A stretch of DNA of 64,000 nt, taken from Macrotis lagotis (lineage: Eukaryota > Chordata > Mammalia > Peramelemorphia > Peramelidae). The position numbers were made by a program, and so were the translations under genes. The DNA lies in contig NC_133658.1 of the NCBI RefSeq assembly GCF_037893015.1, positions 10,313,049-10,377,048 of the forward strand. The letters run 5' to 3'. The notes below the pieces were generated by a model. The model was not told the DNA's origin, did no database searches, and saw only the letters and a program-made list of their open reading frames with translations. Shown here in pieces: positions 1 through 10,561 of the stretch; positions within the stretch are counted from its first letter, which is position 1; the number at the start of each line of letters is the position of its first letter.

Positions 1-254
1 TCTTCCAGTTCTGGGGTTCTCTGATCCCATAAACATACAGGAATGGCCACAAAGAGGGCCCATTTGATGGTGGGGGAACATCTCTGTTCATCCCCATCAC
101 TGTAGTTTTAGGAAGAAGGCAAAGCAGGAGAGGGGGGGAATGAGAATCTAGGAACCTTGGATTCTGCAGAAAGGGAAAAAAAAGGCAATGAAAAACAAAC
201 CCCATGAAACAGCGGAATTCAAATGTCCAATGATCAGACAGTGGTTCAAGGCTC

Positions 255-262
255 TAGCACCA
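255..262 (-). promoter_or_regulatory. miR-29 8-mer seed match in 3' UTR
   Basis: The transcript strand reads TGGTGCTA, a full 8-mer match to the miR-29 seed (AGCACCA plus A opposite position 1). miR-29 is known to repress TET family mRNAs. Function here is inferred. Confidence 0.5.
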
Positions 263-721
263 ATGATATAACCTGCTGCAAACAGTGATTCCTCTCCACA
301 TCACCCTCCCGCCCCAAACCCTTAGCACAGTTTTGGGCAAGTCTTTCCTTCGACAGTCGAACCTCAACTCTGCATTGAGGACAGACAGCATTTGGAGACA
401 AAACAAAAGGGCAAGATCCCAGGATAAAAAATGCCAAGGAATCTTGGGTCACGATAATAGATGAATTTGAGCAAAACTGGGTCATGCTGTTAAGGTTCTT
501 TAGATGCAATGGCTTTCATTTTTCTTTCTCATGATCAAGATGTCTGTTAATCATCTTCAGAACTTACAAAAAATGATGGCGCCAGTAAAAAATAAAAAAA
601 AATTGATTTTTTTCTCTTTAAGAAACCTTCAGCAGCAAGGGTGGGGTAAATAGCTGTGCATAGTTTTTTTTTTTCTTTTTAATATAAGTCTAAAGCATGC
701 TAATTTTTAATGACTGAGATT

Positions 722-729
722 TGAGGTAG
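722..729 (-). promoter_or_regulatory. let-7 8-mer seed match in 3' UTR
   Basis: The plus strand reads TGAGGTAG, so the transcript carries CTACCTCA, a full let-7 seed match. TET3 has been reported as a let-7 target. A miR-15/16 7-mer (631-637) and a miR-30 7-mer (1779-1785) also occur but are single matches close to chance. Confidence 0.4.
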
Positions 730-2078
730 GTTATATATGTAGTGTGTAAAAAACAGCACGGTTCTTGCAAAAGTACTATTGTTTCCATCAAAACACCTTT
801 TTCTCTGGGATGGAGCCATCCAATGGAGGCTGCCCCTTTTTCTCTTTCCCAAACAGCCTGTGTTCTAGTCTAAAAGTTAAGAAAGCAAAGGTTGGTTAGG
901 CTGGGGGAGGGGGGGCTGGGATAGAAGAGACACATGCAATTAAGTTAGCTGGATTAACTTCTCCTTTCGACAGCCACCGTTCCCTTGATGATTCTGCCAT
1001 CGGGTTGGGGAGACCAAAGGAGAAGCATCATCAGGAAGATTAAGTCCTATCTGCCATTTCTGGAATCCCCTGGGTCATCCTTCCCACCCACCTTCCAAAC
1101 CCATGCCAGCAACCACCCCACCCAGCTGGGATGTCTAAAGGGCAAACGGAAGGTCCCGTTCTCCAAGCGTTCCTTAAAAATCGTCAACTCGCTCTCAGAG
1201 AGATTTGAAAATGAAGTTTCAAGGCACCCCTGCGTCTGTCTACCTAAGTCCAGAGTTGAATGAGACCTGCATTAAGACTACTTAAGATGCAACCAAGCAA
1301 GAGAACATCCCAAAGGGCTGCTCTGCCCTGACGTGTTCCTCAAAATTCCAAAATTAGCATGCTCAGCCTTGGCCAATCCTTTAAAGGCTTTTGTCTCGTT
1401 GCACCGGGAAGTGCCCAGGATTTCCTATAATCTGAGTCTGGCACCATCCTCCATCCTGATAGGCTCTTGGGTATTGATTTCAAAAGCACTCATTCTTAGC
1501 CTGTAAAAAGAATTCTTACGGATTATGGTTTCTTTAAAAAAAAAAGGGTGGACAAAAAGCACGTTAAATACACAGCTACTATTTACAGGTCTCCCATTAT
1601 CATCTGTTAAAACATACTGCTTTTGTTTTCAAGTTGCTAGTTAAATCTAGGTGAAAGTGCTTTTAAAAAATCTTTCACTATTTACAGTTAAAATCAGACC
1701 CCCGCCAATGCTCCCTCGGCCTGCCGGCCTGCCTGCTGTCACACAGAGCTTCTCTGCCAGTGCTCCAGGAACATTTCAGTAAACAAAGGATTGGATTCAG
1801 TTCTCAGCTCAGGGAAAGGCACCTAGACGTGCGGGAGGGGAGTGGACTGGGGCTGGCGCATCCACCTGGTTTGGTCTGGGTTGGGATCAGCCGGTCAGCC
1901 CCTGCCGGTGGCGGCCCGGCTGTCAGCCGGGGCTCGGGTTGGGTCACCCATGGGGAAGGGCCGACGGAGGGAGGCCATGGAGGCAGCCAGGTGGTGGGGA
2001 GCCGGGTGGCCGCCCCCCTGAGCCGGGGTGGATGTGGGGTGCCAGGTGAGGTCCCCCGAGTCTGGTAAGTTACAGGCT

Positions 2079-2218
2079 AGCTGACCCCAGGCTGACCCCG
2101 CGCTGACCCCGTGCTGACCCCAGGCTGACCCCGGGCTGACCCCAGGCTGACCCCGGGCTGACCCCCAGCTGACCCCCAGGCTGACCCCCAGGCTGACCCC
2201 CCAGGCTGACCCCAGGTC
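2079..2218. repeat. GCTGACCCC minisatellite in 3' UTR
   Basis: About a dozen units of 10-12 bp share the core GCTGACCCC, with spacers such as AGG, GC, GT and CCAG. On the transcript strand this is a run of GGGGTCAGC, so it is G-rich in the RNA. Each unit also holds GGGTCA, a nuclear-receptor half-site-like word. Confidence 0.9.
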
Positions 2219-2696
2219 CCAACCACTCTCTGCAGGCTCTCAGACAAAGTTGCAAAAAAAGTAAGCACCGATTGTTTCAAATGAACAATTGAAATTCTGG
2301 TTTCGATGAGCTGTTTGAATGCACCAGTTTTAAAAGGGAAAACTGAAGGATTGGGTTATTTTTCTTCTTTCACTGGGGGGAGGGGGAAGGAAAGGAGAGG
2401 AAGGAGAGAGGGAGGGGGCAGGGCGAGGGGGAGAGGGAGATGGCACCAGCTGGAAAAGAAACCTCAAAGTAGCAACCAGTTGAATTTGCATCTGTAAGGA
2501 ATGACCCTTTCCCACCTCGGGCTCCCCCCACCCCCAAGCCAGAGGGGTGGGGGTGGGGGCAGGTGGCTCAAGGATGCCTTGCACCATGGTCCAATGTAAA
2601 AATCCAGGAAATGAGGATCTCCAAGTTGCTTTTTTTTTTGTTATCCCGGTTTGCCCAGCTCTCTCGGCCTGGAGAGTCAAAAGCAAAATCCTAGAC

Positions 2697-2703
2697 AGCA
2701 CCA
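2697..2703 (-). promoter_or_regulatory. miR-29 7-mer seed match in 3' UTR
   Basis: The transcript strand reads TGGTGCT, a 7-mer match to miR-29 positions 2-8. It is the second of three such sites in the region. Confidence 0.45.
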
Positions 2704-3770
2704 GACTTTGCGACAGTGATATACACAGAGCAACTATTCACAGTTTGGGTTTGCCTTTTTCTTGATAGATACAGTAGCCCTTTTTCCGTGTTAGCATAGA
2801 TCAGGAGGGAAGGGGGTTCTTCGCGGTTGGATTTGCTTAAAACTTCTGGGAAGAGATTCCTTCGGCCCCCAAGTCTCTTGCCAGATAGCGGCAGCCTCGG
2901 CGGGCTGCAGCGGCCGTTGGGAGGAAGCATCCTTTCCTCCACCGCTGCTACCTGGTGACCAAGGACGAAACATAACGGACAAAGAAGATTCAGTGTGGAG
3001 ACTAGCAGGCCCGAAAGGCGTCTGCTTCCGGCCTGGGTTCCGAAGAGGCCGAGCCTGGCATCTCGGGGGGCTCGGCTGGCTGGGTATGGCGGGGTTGCCG
3101 CCAAGTGGAGGGGCAGGGGGCAGAGGGAGCCTGGCGGGGCGCCCTGCCCTGCCCGAGAGCAACGGGCCGTCCTGGATGGGCTGGCATCTGCCAGAAGGAA
3201 GGGAGGCGGTGCTTGAAGCTCTGCGCTTGGTTTGAGAGACCCAGACAAGTGGTGGGGCGGCTCTGGAGCGGTCCAGGTGTGGTTAGGGGAGCAGGTGGTG
3301 TGAGCACTCCTCTCCCAGCCAAGACCTCCCAACGGGAACAGAAGCTGTCTGGAATTCGGGCTTTTCTTGCCGGCTAGGTTATTGTCATCATTGTTCCTCT
3401 TTTTTAAAAAAAAATCCAATAAATACACATTTTAAATGGCAATTAAAAACCACTCCTTTGTGAAAGGATGCTATAAACTCTTCTTCCATTCTTGTCATAT
3501 ACAAGGACAGATTCTTAAAAATAAAACTGAAGTCCCCGACCAAGGGAAAAAACCCAATGTGGAGATATAAATACTAAGATTACTGAAAAACATCCACCAG
3601 CCACAGGCTCTTCCTCAAAGTGCCAGGGGAGGAGAGGAAAGAAGGGGGAGCTCCGGGGAGGTTGGCGCCAGAGCAGAATTCTTTAGGCATATATGGGGGT
3701 GTGGTAGCTCCATATACATATAGAAGGAATTCTGCCCAGCCTGGCTCTCCAGCCCAGGTGGCGAGGGAAA

Positions 3771-3777
3771 AGCACCA
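3771..3777 (-). promoter_or_regulatory. miR-29 7-mer seed match just after the stop codon
   Basis: The transcript strand reads TGGTGCT about 60 bases after the TAA, inside the proximal 3' UTR. It is the third miR-29 seed match. Confidence 0.45.
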
Positions 3778-3837
3778 CAACGATGGCCCTGGGCTTCGGT
3801 GCCATGGACGCTGAGGTAAGATGGCTCCCCGATGGCG

Positions 3838-5654
3838 TTAGATCCAGCGGCTGTAGGGCCCGGTCACCTTTGTGTAGGCGTAGGACGAGACGGTGACCAC
3901 CGAATCTGTGGTGATGGCGGACACGTGGCGGGTGGGGATGGGGTTTTTCTTCTCCTCCTGTTGGGGTTCCGGAGCAGCCGTGCCCCCCCACTTGCGTTTC
4001 TTCCCATAGGGTTTGACTTCGGGATGACTCAGGCCCAGCCTTGCCGCCTCCTCCCTGGCGCGAGCCCTCTCGGCCAGCTGCTTCATCTTTGCCTCCCAGA
4101 GGGCCAGGCCGTGGTTGGGCTGGTTGAGATTCTTGTGCTGGTAGAACACCAGTGAGATGCGGGTGGGGTGATATCGGTTGGGCTTCTTCAGGGGGGTGGT
4201 GGCGTGCAGCTCCCGCCGAGCACACTCGATAAGGATGGAGCCGTGAGTGGGGGCCACGGCCACACCGCCTATGTTTTCGTCTAGGAAGTTGTGTTCGCTG
4301 TCGGACCACAATTCATCTTCCTCCTCCACGTTGCCCACATTGCCGCCACCGCTACCGCCGCCCCCAACCTCCTCTTCCTTCAGAGCCCCCTTGTCTGAGG
4401 GCCCCTCGGCAGGTAGCTCGCCTAGGTTCAAGGAGTCCCACAGCTTCTCCTCGGCCTTCAGGGTCCCAGAACCTAAGGACATGCCAAAGGAAGGCCAGGC
4501 TTTCTCGGGAAGACCAGGCCCCGCAGGGGTTGGAGTCCTGCCCTCGTCCCCTTTCCCAGGCCCCCAGAGCTTTTCAGGGAAGCTGGAACCTCCTTTGAGA
4601 GCGGGGCTGAAGTCTGGGCCCACCCCCCATGGCTTCTCAGCCAGGCTGGGTCCATTTAAGGTGGAAGTACTGTCCCGGAACTTGCATGGGCTCCAAGCCT
4701 TGCTCAGCAGGCCGGCTCCATTGGGAGGCCCCAGTGGTGGCTGCTGGGGGGGCTGCCCCCCTTCCGGGGGGAACAGGCCCCACTGGCTGTCTGAGAGACG
4801 GGATGCTGGCAGGCAGCTAGCACCAAAAGAGCCCAGCTTGTCGGGAAGGACCGAACTCTCTCCCGGTGTGAACATGCCCCAGGTCCCTGGAACACCATTA
4901 GTCCTCTTGGGAGAAGCGCTCTGGCTGCCGGGGTGGCCGCCGCCCCACAGGGGCTCCTTGGTCCCATTCTGGGAGGCCTCAGGGACAGGAGGCTTGCCCA
5001 GGTTCCCAGGGACCCCAGGGAGGGGCTCAGCCTGGGGGAGGCGCTCACCCGGTTCCTGTTTGATGACTTGACCAAAGCAGGGGCCGCTCTGTGCAAAGGG
5101 GGAGGGGTCGGTGGCTGCGGGGCGAGTCCGGTGGCCTTTGGGGAGCAGGTACTCCTTGGGGCCCGGATAGGCAGGCTGGTGGTGAGACGTATGGTGACCG
5201 TCGCTGCTGACGGCCTGGCCCGGCAGCTCAGCAAACTCAGGGCCACCATACGCCTGGGTCAGACTGCTCTGCAAGGCTTGGAGATCAGGCTTCTTCTCAA
5301 AAACCCCGATGGGACTCCCCCAGCCTCCGGGACCTCGCCCGTTGGCACCGTAGTTGAGGAACTGCGAGGGGAAGACAGAGCTGCTGGGAGAGAAGCCGTA
5401 GTAGCCAAAGGATGGAATTGCAAACTTGGAGTGGAAGCCATTGATGGGACTCAGGTTGGGTTGTGCATAGTAGGAATGGCAAGAGTAGACGCTGTTCACG
5501 CTGTAGGGGTCCGAGGGCCGGCAGCTCCCCAGAACCGAGTAGCTTTCCACCACCGAGTTGCCATTGTACTTGAAGGAGTTGTAGTGATTGGAGGGTTCCA
5601 CCTTGATGGAAGGCTGCAGAGCTTGCTGGGATAGCCCATTCTTCAAAGAGAGAC
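3838..5654 (-). CDS. TET3: TET3 last coding exon (1,817 bp coding)
   Basis: The acceptor CCCCAG precedes 5654; the exon begins GT to complete Gly and then reads [20 protein letters not shown], like human [20 protein letters not shown]. About 450 residues of Pro/Ser/Gly-rich, probably disordered insert follow, including [20 protein letters not shown] and a glycine run ([13 protein letters not shown], about 4325-4368). The core resumes at [40 protein letters not shown] holds the third iron-binding His (4204-4206, equal to TET2 His1881), and [10 protein letters not shown] holds the Arg and Ser that bind 2-oxoglutarate. It ends VTGPYSRWI and TAA at 3838-3840. All catalytic residues that I can place are present. 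Confidence 0.96.
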
Positions 5655-6256
5655 CTGGGGAATGAAGGAGGCGAAGTGCAGTGAGAAGCAGAAAGGGGCA
5701 GAGGAAGCGGACCTCCAGGGCTCTCCCCGGCCCAGCTAAGTTTGCCTCCCAGACACCAACCCCCTGATCAGAAGGTCATCCCCAAAGAGAGGAGGAAGAA
5801 GAGGTGGAATTCTCTGTGAGAAGACAAGGAAGAGTGCCAGGCCAGGCCAGTCCAGACCAGGCTTCTTCTGCCCCTCGACCCAGAGGTGCTGACCATCCAG
5901 CAGCTGCCAACAGACTCCCCATCCCCACCCCAGGCAGGTAATGAAACAGGGCCCAGGGCTCTGCAAAAACAGAGACAGGACGATACTTGGACTGAGAGAA
6001 TTTTTGTTTTTAGGTATAAGGACTATAACTGGGATCTAATTGGTATAGAGAAGCCTAGTTCACGTCAGAGGCAGGACTCACACCCAGGTCTTTCCCCTCC
6101 CAGACCCTCATTTCCCAATCCACTTACTCACTCCTCTCCACTGATACCCGGGTGATGTCATCAGAAGGCTCCATAAAGAAGTCCCTGGTGACTGAGGGAC
6201 AGAGGCCTCCATTGTCCCCTCTCCTCCCCCCCACTCCTGGTCAGGCGCAATCTCAC
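5655..6256 (-). other. TET3: TET3 intron (602 bp)
   Basis: Short GT-AG intron between the 340-bp exon and the last exon. It holds polypyrimidine and GC-rich sequence with no recognised repeat and no open frame with a coding look. Confidence 0.9.
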
Positions 6257-6596
6257 CTGGATCAGACTGGAGCAGCTCAGGGATGTCTAGCGTCTCTTGT
6301 TTGATCTTCTCTGGAGTGAGCAGCTTCTCCTTCTGGAGCTTCTTCTTCTCAGCCGCCGCCTTCCGAGCTTCCAACTGTCTCTGGCGGCAAGACTTGGCAG
6401 GCTCAGGGAGTCGACGCACCTCGCGGGGGAAGGCAGTTAGCACCTGGATGGCCCCACTCGCCATCTTTGCCCTCTGGTTCTCCTCGCTGCCAAACTCATC
6501 TGTGTTAGAGATCTTGTAGAGGGGGAGGACATGCAGCTGCTCATCCTCTGGGATTTGGCCTACACAGCGATTATCCTCCTTGGTCAGTGTGCAGAC
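6257..6596 (-). CDS. TET3: TET3 internal coding exon, 340 bp (catalytic core and basic linker)
   Basis: The acceptor CCGCAG precedes 6596 and the donor GTGAGA follows 6257. It encodes [40 protein letters not shown], then [20 protein letters not shown] and a highly charged stretch ([20 protein letters not shown]), ending SDPG with one spare base. The first half is beta-helix core; the Lys/Arg/Glu-rich second half begins the long low-complexity insert that interrupts the TET core. Reading runs on past 6257 into the intron without an immediate stop, so the GTGAGA donor and the phase-matched next acceptor fix the boundary. Confidence 0.95.
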
Positions 6597-7135
6597 CTGC
6601 GGGGGGGGCCGGGACAGGAGGGGGGGGGTTGTCACTGGGGGGCCGGGGGGTGGTTGAGAACATCTCTGACATGCAGACAATGCCTTCTCTCCTCCCCCAA
6701 AGACATTCTGTATTCAAAGGCCAGAACGCTCTAGATCTGAGTTCAAATTCCACCCCTGAAACTTCCCAGCTGTGTGACCTTGGGTGAGTCCCTTAGCCTA
6801 GTTCAGTTAAATTTCTTCATCTGAAAAATGGGAATTGTAGCAGCACCTGCCTCTCTGGGTTATTGTGAGGGGCAAATGAGACAATGCATAGAAAAGGACT
6901 TCGCAAACTTTAAAGATCCATAAGAATGTCAGTCACCTTCATTCCTATCTCCCATCATCATTATCATCATCATCATCTTCATCATCATCCCTATCTACCA
7001 CCACCCCCTCCACCATCATCCTCATCATTGCCCCTCTCTCTCTCTCCTCACAGCAACCCTAGTTGAGTGAAATGAGAAAGGCTATGTTGGGAGAATGTGT
7101 TTCCCCAATAGGAATGGTATCAAATACTGAGCTGT

Positions 7136-7250
7136 GGGGGCAGCTAGGTGGCACAATGGATAGTCAGGAGTACTTGAGTTCAAATCTGGCCTCAAACACA
7201 ATAATTACCTAGCTGTGTGACCTTGGGCAAGCCACTTAAAAAAATACTAA
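7136..7250 (+). mobile_element. Marsupial tRNA-derived SINE (short type), internally deleted
   Basis: Starts GGGGCAGCTAGGTGGCACAA and ends with the GACCTTGGGCAAGCCACTTA tail and an A-run. About 20 bases of the usual middle (around GAGCACCAGCCCTGG) are missing. Confidence 0.85.
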
Positions 7251-8263
7251 GCTGAGGCAAGAAACTACTCTCTGGATCTGGGACCTCTTGGGTTTTCTCT
7301 ACCCTCAGGGAGCCTCCCTTCCTGCCTAACCTCCTCTTTTCCTGGCTCCTGGGCTCCTCCTAGAGTCTGTACTCCATAACAAGCCTCTTCCCCCATAACT
7401 CTGGGGGGGGAGGACAATTGGATCCCCAGGCATCCCATTAGGCATGGGGGGGCAACTGGGCTTCCCAAAGGCATCTGAGAACTGCCAAGCTCTGCTCAAT
7501 TTTATCATGTTATAGAAAATTCTTCTCTGCAAAGGAAAGCCAGGTCTCTATACAGCTGGATATGGCAAAACCTGTCCCCAGAGAGCCCCACGTGCCCACA
7601 TCCTCAGATACACATGTCCTTGTGTACAGTGATACACATGGGCACACTGATACAGATATGAAAACAGACATGCATGTTCATACCTATGTAGGAATATTAA
7701 AAAATGTATGGTTTTTATCAAAACTAAAGGCTAACTAGAGAGATGGATGGATGGATAGATGGACGGACTGAGAGAAAAATGGATGAAAGGATGGATAGGT
7801 AAGAGAGCGCTTCCAACAATTATTCTTAGCATGATTTACCCTGGACAAGTCATTTAACCTCTCTCAGCCTAGTTTCCTCAGTTGCAAAATTAGAGTAAAG
7901 CCACCACCTCCCTCCCAGGGGTCTTGGAGATTAAACGAGAAGTTTGTAAGGCACTTTGAGACTTTCAAGTTTTATAGAAATGTAACTCTTGGAAGCTGTT
8001 ATTATTTAGACAAGTATTTAAATGGTTCTGTCAGTTCTGGGAATTCCTGGAAAGGACCACCACCTCCCTGCCTGGGGCAGGGCAGAGAGGAGTCCAGAGG
8101 GTTCTGGATATAGCAGGGTGACTTGCTCAGGGTCACACAAAGGACCTGAACCCAGCTCTTCCTGACTCTTGGGTCAGCTTCACAGTGCTTAACTCACATG
8201 GCCTTGCAGAAAATACGGATGCTCTTAAGAGCAATTTTTCCAAATGAGTATATAAAAAGACCA

Positions 8264-8326
8264 GTCCAGGCTGTCCCAAAGGTCTTGGTGCAATTTTAAT
8301 AAAGTCACCAGTGGGACAGCCTGGAC
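8264..8326. mobile_element. Mariner-type miniature element (hairpin)
   Basis: Two perfect 15-bp inverted arms, GTCCAGGCTGTCCCA at 8264-8278 and its reverse complement at 8312-8326, flank a 33-bp centre containing AGGTCTTGGTGCA. The GTCCCAAA-GTCTT-GTGCA wording resembles mariner terminal repeats and also appears at 11140-11214. Confidence 0.6.
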
Positions 8327-8624
8327 TTCTGGGAAAGGGCTTTTTATTTTTTCATTTAGTCAATTCTTCAGCACCTCACTGCTCCCCTTTCCTTCACCAG
8401 AGAGAAAAGCATGGTCTAGACATGGCTCATTTTCTTGATAAGCAGGAAGCTTAGAGATGAGGGGAAACTTGTGCCTGGAGACAGACAATACCCCACCCAA
8501 GAGGGGGTGGGGTGGGGCAGCCGGGGCCTGCTAGGACACCTCACCAAAGAGAGAGGAGGGCAACCTATGCCCACCACCTCTGCAGAGCAGGAAGACAAGT
8601 GGGGCAGATGGGGGCAGGTCTTAC

Positions 8625-8762
8625 CACAGTACAGCCATTGTACAGGTTGTGCTGATCCTTGTGGGCGTGAGCACAGAAGTCCATGCAGGCTGTGACCCCC
8701 GAGAAAGGCCGGCCTGGCTTCAGGCCTAAGCGACAGTCTATTGCTTCTTCTTCGTTGTTCAC
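8625..8762 (-). CDS. TET3: TET3 internal coding exon, 138 bp (HxD iron ligands)
   Basis: The acceptor TCACAG precedes 8762 and the donor GTAAGA follows 8625. Forty-six codons in phase 0 encode [40 protein letters not shown] and YNGCTV. The His-Lys-Asp triplet (His at 8661-8663, Asp at 8655-8657) is the HxD motif that binds Fe(II) in 2-oxoglutarate dioxygenases, corresponding to His1382 and Asp1384 of human TET2. It opens the double-stranded beta-helix catalytic core. Both ligands are intact. Confidence 0.96.
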
Positions 8763-8969
8763 CTGTGAGAAGGGAGCAAGGATTAGCTCAAGGGATCTGA
8801 TCACTCTCCCCTGAGGCTACTTCCTGGGACCCCAGGGACATGCACTAGAGAGGAGAGGGAGGGACAGACCCCTAGACTCCAGAGAATCTGGAGAAACCTT
8901 TGGGAAACTGAAAAGGGAAGGGATGCTCCAAGTCCCACAAACTCAAAGTTAACTTTCAAACCAACAACT

Positions 8970-9230
8970 GGTTGCCACTAGGTGGCAGAGTGGATAAACA
9001 GAACAAAGACTGGAGGTAGGAAGAATGCAGTTCACATTTTGCAGCAGATACTCAATAATGATGTGACCTTGGACAGATCCCTTGACCCTCTCAACCTTAG
9101 TTTTCTCACCTGTAAAATGGGATAAGGACAGGACCTATCTTACAGGGAGGCTGTGAGCAACAAATGGAAAATATGTAGCATTTTGCAATCTTAAAAACAA
9201 TATAAATGATAGCTATTATGTTTTCTATAA
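8970..9230 (+). mobile_element. MIR/Ther1-like ancient SINE
   Basis: Degenerate tRNA-like head (CACTAGGTGGCAGAGTGGAT), then GATGTGACCTTGGACAGATC, TTTTCTCACCTGTAAAATGG and GAGGCTGTGAGCA. This is the order of core and tail blocks in MIR-class CORE-SINEs. Confidence 0.65.
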
Positions 9231-9925
9231 GCGACATATCAAAGACTATTTATCAGTTGCCTACTATGTGCCAGCTAAGGGCTGGGAAAATGTATAAGTT
9301 TCATTCTTCCAACAACCTTGCAAAGTAGTTGCCATTACTATCCTCATTTTGCAGCTGAGGAAACTGAAGCAGAGGTTAAGTGACTTGCCCCAAATAAGAT
9401 AAGAGAATGCAGAGTGTGTCCTAAGGAGCATTTGAAGGTATTGGAGATCTTTAGCCAGGTGGGTGGTAGGGGAGGAAGGCAAGCCAGCTTCATCTTTCTA
9501 AAGAATTAATAGCCAGAGAAGAATTCAAGAGATCCTCTAATCCGACTCCATTTTAGAGATGAAAAACTATGGCCAAAGCAAGGAAGTGACTTTCTCAAGG
9601 TCATATAAGTGGACAGTGGCAAGATTGGGTTCTGAACTCAGGTCTTCTGATCCCTAGCCCAGGGCCTCTTCCATAAGTAGAGATATATGGAAGTCAGATT
9701 TTCAGAACTTTAATGCTGGGAGGTCAATGCAAAGCAGAGTATGGAAGTTTGGGGGTGGGAAGAGGGAGGGGTGGTAGCTTAGGCCTGACAAATGGGGAAA
9801 CAATCTCCCAATGAGAGCTGCCCCAAATGGCCCATACCCCTCTCTGAGATGGGGGTGGATGCATTCTTTTTTTCAGGTAAGGGTTGGACTTTGGGGTATT
9901 CTCAATATACCAAAGTATAGCTACC

Positions 9926-10080
9926 TGGGGGGCAGCTAAGTGGCATAATGAACAGAGCAAGGGCCCTGGAGTCAGGAGGACCTGTTCAAATCCAGTCTCA
10001 GACATTTAATAATTATCTAGTTTTGTGACCTTGGGCAAGTCACTTAACTCCATTGCATTGCAAAAAACAACAGCAAAACC
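9926..10080 (+). mobile_element. Marsupial tRNA-derived SINE (short type)
   Basis: Full-length copy from GGGGGGCAGCTAAGTGGCAT through GACCTTGGGCAAGTCACTTA to an A-rich end. Confidence 0.88.
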
Positions 10081-10471
10081 AAAGTATGGACATCCGAACA
10101 CCAGCAATAAACAAAAGGAAGGTGACTTGGTACAGTGGGGATGGATATGATAGCTTGGGACCAAGTCTCAGTCCTGTTGCTACCATCTCCTCTCTGAAGC
10201 TCGGAGCCATCTCATTTGCAAAATAAAGAGGTTGGACTCAATAACTAAGAGTCCTTCCAGCTCAAAATCTATACTTTTCCGCTTTTATAATTAACTGCTG
10301 TCTCCCAATGCCCTCCATTCTTGTTCAGAGAGATTAAGTGTAGGGTTCAAAGAGGCCCCGGGGGATGGATGACAGAGACCCAAACTGGTCCTGAGTCAGC
10401 CAAGGCCATCCAGACTGTTGTCAAAGCCTTCAGAGATGTTAAAGGGGAGGAGGAGCAGGTAGGGCTGTTAC

Positions 10472-10561
10472 CTGATTTTGATAGGCCTGGGGAGCAAGCT
10501 TCTTGTACAGGGGGGCGACTTGAGTGGCCAGGTTCTGAAAGTGTTTCCGAAGATTATCCTC
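10472..10561 (-). CDS. TET3: TET3 internal coding exon, 90 bp
   Basis: The acceptor TCCACAG precedes 10561 and the donor GTAACA follows 10472. Exactly 30 codons in phase 0 encode [20 protein letters not shown] then [10 protein letters not shown]. Human TET3 has [20 protein letters not shown]. The segment is a helical part between the Cys-rich domain and the double-stranded beta-helix. It is too short to stand out as an open reading frame but is clear by alignment and splice sites, and the length equals the TET2 exon as recalled. Confidence 0.94.

Larger units (their letters stand above)
1..3837 (-). other. TET3: TET3 3' untranslated region (probable, may extend left)
   Basis: This stretch follows the stop codon with no convincing splice donor or open frame. 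It holds no SINE or LINE copy, unlike every large intron in the window, which fits a long conserved 3' UTR such as human TET3 has. On the transcript strand I see no AATAAA. ATTAAA variants occur at 678-683 and 706-711 (TTTAAT on the plus strand). The miR-29 8-mer match at 255-262 suggests the transcript runs further left. GC-rich parts at about 1840-2220 and 2850-3250 contrast with A/T-rich flanks. The exact cleavage site cannot be set from sequence. Confidence 0.75.
6597..8624 (-). other. TET3: TET3 intron (about 2.0 kb)
   Basis: Contains an ATC-rich microsatellite (about 6955-7020), a short SINE (7136-7250), a GGAT-like microsatellite (7737-7800), MIR/Ther1-like fragments (about 6740-6930 and 7840-8000) and a mariner-type hairpin element (8264-8326). 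The acceptor region (6600-6660) is very C-rich on the minus strand. Confidence 0.85.
8763..10471 (-). other. TET3: TET3 intron (about 1.7 kb)
   Basis: Holds an older MIR/Ther1-like SINE (about 8970-9230), further MIR/CORE-like fragments (about 9240-9400 and 9510-9660), and a short SINE (9926-10080). No other gene signal was seen. Confidence 0.85.

Noticed and set aside
2691-3428. 245-residue open frame on the TET3 strand in the 3' UTR
   Set aside because: It lies after the TET3 stop, has no recognised domain, and overlaps other long frames in GC-rich sequence. Long chance frames are expected at this base composition.
4247-5634. Long plus-strand frames (up to 274 residues) opposite the last TET3 exon
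   Set aside because: Antisense shadows of a GC-rich coding exon; the minus frame matches TET3 throughout.
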